Below, piece by piece: positions 6,163 through 13,322 of a stretch of 14,663 bases of DNA. A program made the translations under genes and the position numbers. The notes beneath the pieces were generated by a model, which searched no databases, had not been told where the DNA came from, and saw nothing but the letters and a program-made list of their open reading frames with translations. The DNA is from Rhodobacter sp. GTDB lineage: Bacteria; Pseudomonadota; Alphaproteobacteria; Rhodobacterales; Rhodobacteraceae. How positions within the stretch are numbered: the first letter of the stretch is position 1; each line of letters begins with the position of its first letter. The stretch covers positions 1 through 14,663 of the forward strand of contig PNNE01000279.1 of the NCBI GenBank assembly GCA_013824055.1. The letters run 5' to 3'.

Positions 6163-6170
6163 GCAAGCCT

Positions 6171-6229
6171 CGTCGTGCGCCTTCGGCTTCTTCTCGGTGG
6201 ATCAGCGAGGAGAAGCGAAGTGCGCGACG
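6171..6229. terminator. Long imperfect hairpin between convergent genes (bidirectional terminator)
   Basis: CGTCGTGCGC plus CTTCGGCTTCTTCTCG (6171-6196) pairs with CGAGGAGAAGCGAAGTGCGC plus GACG (6206-6229). The stem is about 22 pairs with two one-base bulges and a few wobbles, around a 9-base loop. It lies nine bases after the Crp-type gene and four bases from the end of glpR on the other strand, the usual place for a shared terminator. Confidence 0.6.
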
Positions 6230-6232
6230 CGC

Positions 6233-6994
6233 CTAGCCCGCCACCTGCACCCCGGTCCCCCAGGCCTCGCACTTCTGCATCAGGTCAGTGGGCAAGGCGA
6301 CGTCGGTGAACAGGGTGGTGATCTCTGACAGCGACGCCAGCCGCGCCGGGGCCGAACGGTCCAGTTTGGAATGGTCGCAGACCAGACAGGTCCGTCGCGA
6401 TTGCCGGATGATCGCCTTCGACACCCGCACTTCCGCCAGGTCGAAGTCCAGAAGATCCCCGTCCCGGTCCAGCGCCGAAACCCCGATCACCGCGTAATCC
6501 ACCTTGAACTGTTCGAAGAACTGGGTGGTCAGCTCTCCGACCAGGCCCCCGTCCGTCCGCCGCAACGCCCCGCCCGCGACCACGATCTCGCAGCCGGGAT
6601 TGGCCACCAGGATGTTCGCCACGTTCATGTTGTTGGTGATCACCGTGATGTTGCGATGCCCCAGCAGCTCGCGCGCGACCGCTTCCGTGGTGGTGCCCAG
6701 GTTCAGGATCAGGCTGCAATTGTCCGGGATCGCCGCCGCGCAGGCCCGCGCGATGGCCGCCTTTGCGCCTTCGTTCATCCGCCGTCGCGCCTCGTAGCCG
6801 ATATTCGCGACGCCGGTCCGCAGCACCGCCCCGCCATGCACCCGGTCCAGGTGCCCCGCGTCCGACAGATCGCTGAGGTCGCGCCGGATCGTCTGCAAGG
6901 TGACGTCGAAACGCTGCGCCAGATCCTCGACCACCACACGGCCTTCGGCGCGGGCCAGCTCCAGTATCTCGGTCTGCCGGAAGTTCAGCGCCAC
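6233..6994 (-). CDS. glpR: DeoR family transcriptional repressor GlpR
   Basis: This 253-residue protein has the same length as E. coli GlpR (252). An N-terminal DeoR helix-turn-helix (about residues 5-57; RQTEILELARAEGRVVVEDL, then VTLQTIRRDL) is followed by a DeoRC sugar-phosphate sensor. The sensor shows LNLGTTTEAVA (97-107), VITNNMNVA (118-126), VVAGGALRRTDGGLVG (138-153) and the C-terminal CDHSK (206-210). GlpR represses glycerol genes and is released by glycerol-3-phosphate. The GTG at 6994 is chosen because AAGGA lies nine bases before it (7004-7008) and the family begins LNFRQ. A longer in-frame start exists upstream, but the added residues are not family-like. The gene is divergent from glpD, so the shared intergenic region is the likely operator site for both. 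Confidence 0.94.
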   Translation of the reverse strand: MALNFRQTEILELARAEGRVVVEDLAQRFDVTLQTIRRDLSDLSDAGHLDRVHGGAVLRTGVANIGYEARRRMNEGAKAAIARACAAAIPDNCSLILNLGTTTEAVARELLGHRNITVITNNMNVANILVANPGCEIVVAGGALRRTDGGLVGELTTQFFEQFKVDYAVIGVSALDRDGDLLDFDLAEVRVSKAIIRQSRRTCLVCDHSKLDRSAPARLASLSEITTLFTDVALPTDLMQKCEAWGTGVQVAG

Positions 6995-7110
6995 GGTTCG
7001 GTTTCCTTCGCAAGCCGCGTCCTGCGCTTTCTGCCACGCCGCCATCCGTCTGTCAGCGGAAATTTCCTTTTCCTCGAAGCCGGATTTCGTGCGGGCGCGA
7101 AAATGCGCGT

Positions 7111-7131
7111 TTGCAGCAAATGATGCTGCAA
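7111..7131. promoter_or_regulatory. Perfect 8-base inverted repeat in the glpR-glpD intergenic region
   Basis: TTGCAGCA (7111-7118) and TGCTGCAA (7124-7131) are exact inverted repeats around a five-base centre. The dyad is 117 bases upstream of glpR and 117 bases upstream of glpD. Its size suits a dimeric regulator site; the regulator is unknown, and it does not resemble the GlpR half-site or the Crp TGTGA motif. Confidence 0.4.
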
Positions 7132-7152
7132 CTGCAAGGGCGCGGCGCTGCG

Positions 7153-7174
7153 AATGTTCGTTTTTCGGCAAAAC
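7153..7174. promoter_or_regulatory. Candidate GlpR operator
   Basis: AATGTTCGTT (7153-7162) matches all ten positions of the left half of the E. coli GlpR consensus (WATGTTCGWT); the right half, TTTCGGCAAAA, is poor. TTTCG/CGAAA-type motifs recur nearby (for example about 7085-7102 and 7181-7190), a pattern common at DeoR-family operators. It lies 86 bases before the glpD start. A TTGACG box follows at 7196-7201. Confidence 0.45.
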
Positions 7175-7247
7175 GCGCAAAAGCGAAAAATCTTGTTGAC
7201 GAAGTCGTGACAAAATCGCAGCGTTCGGCCCGGGGGAGGAACCCAAC

Positions 7248-8850
7248 GTGACGAACGGAACCGCAGAGGTTGTATCCGACCTCTTCATCATCGGTGGCGG
7301 AATCAATGGTTGCGGCATCGCCCGCGACGCCACCGGGCGTGGTCTGACGGTAACGCTGGCCGAACAGGGCGACCTTGCCCAGGGCACCTCCTCGGCCTCG
7401 ACCAAGCTGTTCCACGGCGGGCTTCGCTACCTTGAATATTTCGAGTTCCGCCTGGTCCGTGAAGCCCTGGAGGAACGCGAGACGCTGCTTGTCGCCATGC
7501 CGCACATCAGCTGGCCGATGCGCTTCGTGCTGCCGCTTTCGTCCGACATGCGCTTTGAAAGCGAGACGCCCACCTCGCGGCTGCTGCGCTGGGTGATGCC
7601 CTGGGCCAAGGGTCGCCGCCCCGACTGGCTGATCCGCCTGGGCCTTTACCTTTATGACACGATGGGCGGCCGCAAGATCCTGCCGGCAACCCGCACTCTG
7701 GACCTGACGCGCGATCCCGTCGGCAGGCCGCTGAAGGACAGGTTCCGCAAGGCCTTCGAATATTCCGACTGCTGGGTCGAGGATTCGCGTCTTGTGGCCC
7801 TGAACGCCCGTGACGCGGGCCAGCGTGGCGCGCGCATCCTGACCCGGACCCGTGTCACCAGCGCCGAACGCCGCGACGGTCTGTGGCACGTCACCACCCA
7901 GGGCCCCCACGGCACCCGCCACCACCAGGCCCGAGCGCTGGTCAACGCCGGCGGCCCCTGGGTCGAGGAAGTGATCCGCACCGTCGCGCATCAACTCCAG
8001 CGAAGGCGTCCGGCTTGTCCGGGGCAGCCACATCGTGACGAAAAGGCTTTTCGACCACGACCGCTGCTACTTCTTCCAGGGCTCTGACGGCCGGATCATC
8101 TTTGCCATCCCCTACGAGCAGGACTTCACCCTGATCGGCACCACCGACAAGGACCACACCGGCGCCCCGACCGAGGCGCACTGCACCGACGAAGAGCGGG
8201 ACTATCTTCTGGCCTTCGCAAGCCAGTATTTCGCCAGGCCGGTGACGAAGGATGACGTGGTCTGGACCTACTCTGGCGTGCGCCCGCTGTACAACGACGG
8301 TGCCAAGTCGGCCACGGCGGCGACACGCGACTATGTCCTCAGCCTCGACCTGACCGGCGCGCCGCTCTTGAACGTCTTCGGCGGCAAGATCACCACCTAC
8401 CGTCGCCTGGCCGAATCCGCGCTGGCGAAGCTGGTCCCGTTCTTCCCGCAGGCCAGGCCCGCCTGGACCGCCCGCGTCCCGCTTCCGGGCGGGGACTTCC
8501 CGCATGACGGGGTGGCCCGGCTTGTCGCCAGCCTGCGGGCGGCGCACCCTTTCCTGACCGACTACTGGGCCGCCCGCCTGGTCCGCGCCTACGGGACCGA
8601 GGCGGCGACGGTGCTTGGCGATGCCACCACGGTCGCGGGACTTGGCCAGGATTTCGGCGCCACCCTGACCGAGGCCGAGGTGCGCTGGCTCATGGCCCGT
8701 GAATACGCGGTATCGGCGGCGGATGTCGTGTGGCGCCGCTCAAAGCTTGGCCTGCGGATGACCGCGGACCAGATCGAACGACTTGACCGCTTCATGGCCC
8801 AGGCGGCCGGAGCGGACGCCGCGCGGGCCGTCAGCCCGGCGGCGGAATAG
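7248..8850 (+). pseudogene. glpD: Aerobic glycerol-3-phosphate dehydrogenase, split by a frameshift
   Basis: GlpD oxidises glycerol-3-phosphate to dihydroxyacetone phosphate at the inner membrane, passing electrons to quinone. The N-terminal frame (7248 onward) has the FAD-binding LFIIGGGINGCGIARDA (residues 12-28), then GTSSASTKLFHGGLRYLE (46-63) and VNAGGPWVEEVIRTVA. It then runs out of frame to a stop at 8085-8087. The rest continues one frame over: NSSEGVRLVRGSHIVTKRLF, IIFAIPYEQDFTLIGTTD, YSGVRPLYND and NVFGGKITTYRRLAE, to the stop at 8850. The break is at about 7983-7991 (GTCGCGCATCAAC). Adding one CG would restore GTC GCG CGC ATC AAC (Val-Ala-Arg-Ile-Asn), giving about 534 residues, near family length. 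The GTG start has an excellent site, GGGGGAGGA at 7232-7240, seven bases before it. Both halves otherwise look conserved, so this is either a fresh mutation or a sequence error. Confidence 0.92.
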
Positions 8851-8860
8851 GGGGAACGGC

Positions 8861-9949
8861 ATGACGCTTGAACTGCAGGGGGTCGCACGCTCGGTCGGGG
8901 GCAGGGTGCATATCCACCCCACCGACCTGACCCTGAAGAACGGCACGATGAACGTGCTGCTGGGGCCGACCCAGTCGGGCAAGACCAGCCTGATGCGGCT
9001 GATGGCGGGTCTCGACAAGCCCGGCACGGGCCGCATCCTGTGGGAAGGCCGCGACGTCACCGGCGTCAAGGTCCAGGACCGCCAGGTCGCGATGGTCTAC
9101 CAGCAGTTCATCAACTACCCCGGCATGACGGTCTACGAGAACATCGCCTCGCCGCTGCGCCTGATGGGCAAGCCGAAAGCCGAGATTGACCGCGCCGTCC
9201 GCCAGACCGCCGAGATGCTGCGCCTGACCCCGATGCTGACCCGCAAGCCGCTGGAGCTTTCGGGCGGCCAGCAGCAGCGCTGCGCCCTGGCGCGCGCGCT
9301 GGTCAAGGGTGCCGGGCTGGTGCTGCTGGACGAGCCGCTGGCGAACCTTGACTACAAGCTGCGCGAGGAGCTGCGGATCGAGATCCCCCGCATCTTCGAG
9401 GCCTCGGGTGCGATCTTCGTCTATGCGACCACCGAACCCGAAGAGGCCCTGCTGCTGGGCGGCAACACCGCAACCCTGTGGGAGGGGCGCGTGACCCAGT
9501 TCGGCCCGACCCCGCAGGTCTACCGCCTGCCCGAAGACGCGACGACCGCGCGCGTTTTCAGCGATCCGCCGATGAACTTCGTCCCGGCCCGCAAGGAAGC
9601 CGGTCGCCTGACCTTCGGCGAAAGCGCCCATGCCCCGGCGACCGGGCAAGGCTATCATCTGCCCGATGGCACCTACCTGGCCGGGTTCCGGGCGAACCAT
9701 GTCACGCTGAACCGCCATTCCGGCACTGCGGTGGAGTTCCGCTGCACCGTCGGCGCGACCGAGATCACCGGGTCCGAGACCTTCCTGCATCTTGACCACG
9801 GGTCGGACCGCTGGGTGGGCCTGGTCCACGGCGTGCACCCGATGGCGGCGGGTACCGCCTGCGCGGTCTTCGTCGATCCGGCGCATGTCTACCTCTTTGA
9901 CGATGCGGGACGCCTGGCCGCGCCCGCCCCTTACGCGACGGCGGTGTGA
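8861..9949 (+). CDS. glpS: Glycerol ABC importer, ATP-binding subunit GlpS
   Basis: This 362-residue cytoplasmic ATPase of the sugar-importer (MalK-like) class has an N-terminal ABC domain and a C-terminal TOBE-type regulatory domain from about residue 240. The Walker A is GPTQSGKT (35-42), the Q loop lies at 81-82, the signature LSGGQ is at 133-137, and the Walker B LVLLDEP (153-159) keeps the catalytic Glu158. The switch histidine is missing: the expected VTHD is ATTE, placing Thr191 where His should be. The A-loop aromatic also appears to be absent (GVARSVGG). The start at 8861 follows GGGGGAA (8850-8856) directly after the glpD stop. Ten bases separate it from glpD and one base from glpT, so it is in the operon. 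The name follows gene order in the rhizobial glpSTPQUV cluster. Confidence 0.92.
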   Translation: MTLELQGVARSVGGRVHIHPTDLTLKNGTMNVLLGPTQSGKTSLMRLMAGLDKPGTGRILWEGRDVTGVKVQDRQVAMVYQQFINYPGMTVYENIASPLRLMGKPKAEIDRAVRQTAEMLRLTPMLTRKPLELSGGQQQRCALARALVKGAGLVLLDEPLANLDYKLREELRIEIPRIFEASGAIFVYATTEPEEALLLGGNTATLWEGRVTQFGPTPQVYRLPEDATTARVFSDPPMNFVPARKEAGRLTFGESAHAPATGQGYHLPDGTYLAGFRANHVTLNRHSGTAVEFRCTVGATEITGSETFLHLDHGSDRWVGLVHGVHPMAAGTACAVFVDPAHVYLFDDAGRLAAPAPYATAV

Positions 9950-9950
9950 C

Positions 9951-11033
9951 ATGTCCCGGATCACGCTTTCCAACCTTGCCCACAGCTACCTGGCCAATCC
10001 GGCCAGCGACGCCGACTTTGCGCTGAAGCAGATGGACCACGTCTGGGATGACGGTGGCGCCTATGCGCTGCTTGGCGCCTCGGGCTGCGGCAAGACCACG
10101 CTTCTGAACATCATCTCGGGCCTTGTGCGCCCGTCGCAGGGCCGCGTCCTTTTCGGCGATCGTGACGTGACCGACGCCGAGACAAGCGCGCGCAACATCG
10201 CCCAGGTCTTCCAGTTCCCCGTCGTCTACGACACGATGACCGTGCGCGACAACCTGGCCTTTCCCTTGCGGAACCGCGGGATGGATGCAGCCTACATCGC
10301 CAGGCGCGTCGACCAGATCGCCAGGATGATCGGGATGGAGGACCGCCTGAACCGCAAGGCGCGCGGGCTGACCGCCGATGCCAAGCAGAAGATCAGCCTT
10401 GGCCGCGGCATGGTGCGCGAGGATGTGAACGCGATCCTGTTCGACGAACCGCTCACCGTCATCGACCCTCACATGAAGTGGGAGCTGCGGACCCAGCTCA
10501 AGGACCTGCACCGCGAGTTCGGCCATACGATGATCTACGTCACCCACGACCAGACCGAGGCGCTGACCTTCGCGCAGAAGGTCGTGGTGATGCACGAGGG
10601 TCGCGTCGTGCAGATGGGCACGCCGGAAGAGCTGTTCGAGACCCCCGCCCACACCTTCGTCGGCTATTTCATCGGCTCTCCCGGCATGAACCTGCTGGAC
10701 GCCGAGATCACCGGGTCCGAGGCGCACCTGCAAGGCGTCTCGGTGCCGCTGGGTGCGGTCTATGGGCCAACAACGGGCCGCACCCAGATCGGCATCCGCC
10801 CGGATTACGTGACCGTGTCGGATGAAGGGCTGCCCTTCACCGTGAAGCGGGTCGAGGACGTCGGCCGCCACCGCATCGTCCGGGCCGAGTTCCAGGGCCA
10901 GCCCCTGAGCGCGATCCTGCCCGAGGGAAGCTCTGTCCCCGCCGATCCCCGCCTCGGCTTTGCGGCCGGAAAGATCAACGTCTACGCCGACGACTGGCGC
11001 GTGCAGCCGACAACAGTTCCCGGGGGGGCCTGA
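9951..11033 (+). CDS. glpT: Glycerol ABC importer, ATP-binding subunit GlpT
   Basis: This 360-residue second ATPase has an N-terminal ABC domain and a C-terminal TOBE-like domain. It has a Tyr in the A loop (Tyr13), the Walker A GASGCGKT (42-49), Gln88 in the Q loop, the Walker B ILFDEP (162-167; Glu166) and the switch His199 in VTHDQTEA. Its signature is degenerate: where LSGGQQQR is expected it has LTADAKQK (140-147), with no glycine. This is the mirror image of GlpS, so the heterodimer should have one normal and one crippled ATP site. The ATG lies one base after the glpS stop (TGACATG). Not to be confused with E. coli GlpT, a glycerol-3-phosphate antiporter; here the symbol is that used for the rhizobial glycerol transporter. 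Confidence 0.92.
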   Translation: MSRITLSNLAHSYLANPASDADFALKQMDHVWDDGGAYALLGASGCGKTTLLNIISGLVRPSQGRVLFGDRDVTDAETSARNIAQVFQFPVVYDTMTVRDNLAFPLRNRGMDAAYIARRVDQIARMIGMEDRLNRKARGLTADAKQKISLGRGMVREDVNAILFDEPLTVIDPHMKWELRTQLKDLHREFGHTMIYVTHDQTEALTFAQKVVVMHEGRVVQMGTPEELFETPAHTFVGYFIGSPGMNLLDAEITGSEAHLQGVSVPLGAVYGPTTGRTQIGIRPDYVTVSDEGLPFTVKRVEDVGRHRIVRAEFQGQPLSAILPEGSSVPADPRLGFAAGKINVYADDWRVQPTTVPGGA

Positions 11034-11036
11034 GCG

Positions 11037-11905
<869 letters not shown>

Positions 11906-11909
<4 letters not shown>

Positions 11910-12709
11910 AGTTCCGCGGCTCTGCCATCGTCATGACCGTCTATCTTCTGTTCCTGCTGGTCCCGATCTACTGGCTGCTCAACATGAGCTTCAAGACCAA
12001 TGCCGAGATCACCGGCGGGCTTACCCTGATCCCGCAGACCTTCACCTTGCAGAACTATGTCACCATCCTGACCGATCCCTCGTGGTACATGGGCTACGTC
12101 AATTCGATGATCTACGTGATGCTGAACGTGGTCATCACCATCACCGTGGCGCTGCCGGCGGCCTATGCCTTCAGCCGCTACAACTTCATGGGCGACAAGC
12201 ACCTGTTCTTCTGGCTTCTGACCAACCGCATGGCCCCGCCTGCCGTCTTTGCGCTGCCGTTCTTCCAGCTCTACTCCGCGATGAACCTGATCGACACGCA
12301 TATCGCCGTGGCGCTGGCGCATTGCCTGTTCAGCGTTCCCCTCGCGGTCTGGATCCTGGAAGGCTTCATGCGCGGCGTCCCGAAGGAAATCGACGAGACC
12401 GCCTATATCGACGGCTATTCCTTCCCGAGGTTCTTCATCAAGATCTTCATGCCACTGATCGCCAGCGGCATCGGCGTCGCCGCCTTCTTCTCGTTCATGT
12501 TCTCCTGGGTAGAGCTTCTGCTCTCCCGCACGCTGACCACCACCGACGCCAAGCCCATCGCCGTCACCATGACCCGCACTGTCGGCGCCAGCGGCATCGA
12601 CTGGGGCGTGCTGGCAGCGGCCGGGGTGCTGACCATCGTGCCCGGTGCGCTGGTGATCTATTTCGTCCGCAACTACATCGCCAAGGGCTTCGCCCTGGGG
12701 AGGGTGTGA
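11906..12709 (+). CDS. glpQ: Glycerol ABC importer, permease GlpQ
   Basis: This 267-residue inner-membrane permease of the MalG/UgpE type has a leading hydrophobic segment (about residues 7-27) ending in the typical NMSFKTNAEI. Further segments lie near 66-90, 100-125, 131-152, 180-200 and 236-255. The EAA coupling loop, EIDETAYIDGYSFPRFFIKI plus FMPL (161-184), is well formed, with the Asp-Gly present. The start overlaps the glpP stop and has GGGAGG (about 11892-11897) ahead of it. The symbol follows the rhizobial glycerol cluster and is unrelated to E. coli glpQ (a phosphodiesterase). After the stop there is a 109-base gap with a palindromic repeat before glpU. Confidence 0.93.
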
Positions 12710-12730
12710 TGCGTGTCCGCCGCACAGATG

Positions 12731-12768
12731 CCCCCCACCCCCATCCCCTCCCCACGAGGGGGAGGGGA
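12731..12768. repeat. C-rich/G-rich palindromic element between glpQ and glpU
   Basis: A C-rich stretch (12731-12753) ends in CCCCTCCCC (12745-12753), which pairs with GGGGAGGGG (12759-12767) across a five-base loop. Elements of this type (ccatcccctccccacgaggg-like) are scattered between genes in many proteobacteria and resemble REP sequences. Inside an operon it may stabilise or partly terminate the message. The copy number in this genome is unknown. Confidence 0.6.
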
Positions 12769-12818
12769 GCCGCAAGATCCGCCTTCCTGCCCGCCGCAGG
12801 GACTGAAGGAACGACGCC

Positions 12819-13223
12819 ATGACCGCCACCCGCTGGACCACGATCTACCTGAGCCTTGCCCTGTTCATGGGCGCGATCCTGCTGCTGTTGCTCTGGGCCG
12901 TGCCGGTCGACGAGGCCGGCAACCGGCAATGGACCGATCAGCTGATCCCCGGCTTCTGGATGGCCTGGACCTTTCCGGTCGCGCTGTTTTTCTGGATCAT
13001 CGCAAGCCTGCTGATCGTCATGACACTGCTGGCGATCCGCTATCCCGAAATTCCCCGCGTCGGCATCCTGCGCATCGAGACCACGCGCGGCGACCGGCTG
13101 TTCATCTCGCTTCTGAGCGCGGCCTTCATCAATCTGGGCTGGCTCTTCTTCTTCGGCGCGCCGCTCTGGGGCGCGCTGATCCTTTCCCTCGGCTTTGCAG
13201 TTGCCGTGTTCCGCTGGGTCTGA
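12819..13223 (+). CDS. glpU: Small DUF2160 membrane protein of the glycerol transporter, GlpU
   Basis: This 134-residue inner-membrane protein has four predicted hydrophobic segments (about residues 8-29, 46-73, 94-112 and 113-132). It matches the DUF2160 family, small integral membrane proteins found within glycerol ABC transporter operons (GlpU in rhizobia). Typical features here are the QWTDQLIPGFWMAWTFPVAL block (38-57) and YPEIPRVGILRIETTRGDRL (75-94), a cytoplasmic or periplasmic link. Its molecular role in uptake is not established; ordinary ABC importers lack such a subunit. The start is supported by GAAGGA (12805-12810), eight bases before the ATG. It is flanked on both sides by stable hairpins. 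Confidence 0.9.
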   Translation: MTATRWTTIYLSLALFMGAILLLLLWAVPVDEAGNRQWTDQLIPGFWMAWTFPVALFFWIIASLLIVMTLLAIRYPEIPRVGILRIETTRGDRLFISLLSAAFINLGWLFFFGAPLWGALILSLGFAVAVFRWV

Positions 13224-13253
13224 ACGGCAGGGCAAGCCTTGGCAAGACAGGCG

Positions 13254-13281
13254 ACCGGGCGGGGCAAGCCGCCCGCCCGGT
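13254..13281 (+). promoter_or_regulatory. Perfect 10-pair hairpin between glpU and glpV
   Basis: ACCGGGCGGG (13254-13263) and CCCGCCCGGT (13272-13281) are exact inverted repeats with an eight-base loop, 41 bases before the glpV start. Such hairpins ahead of binding-protein genes often protect the downstream mRNA and raise output over the membrane genes. A partial terminator is the alternative; no T run follows (GGCAGAAAG). Confidence 0.55.
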
Positions 13282-13322
13282 GGCAGAAAGAACGAAAACG
13301 TCTCACTTCTGGGAGGAATCAC

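Noticed and set aside
7983..8040. Programmed ribosomal frameshifting in glpD
   Set aside because: There is no slippery heptamer, no stimulatory Shine-Dalgarno-like site or stem placed correctly, and glpD is not known to use recoding. A deletion or sequence error is simpler.
12731..12768. CRISPR or insertion-sequence end at the C-rich/G-rich palindrome
   Set aside because: It is a single palindrome with no spaced repeats, no target duplication and no transposase nearby; it fits a REP-like element.
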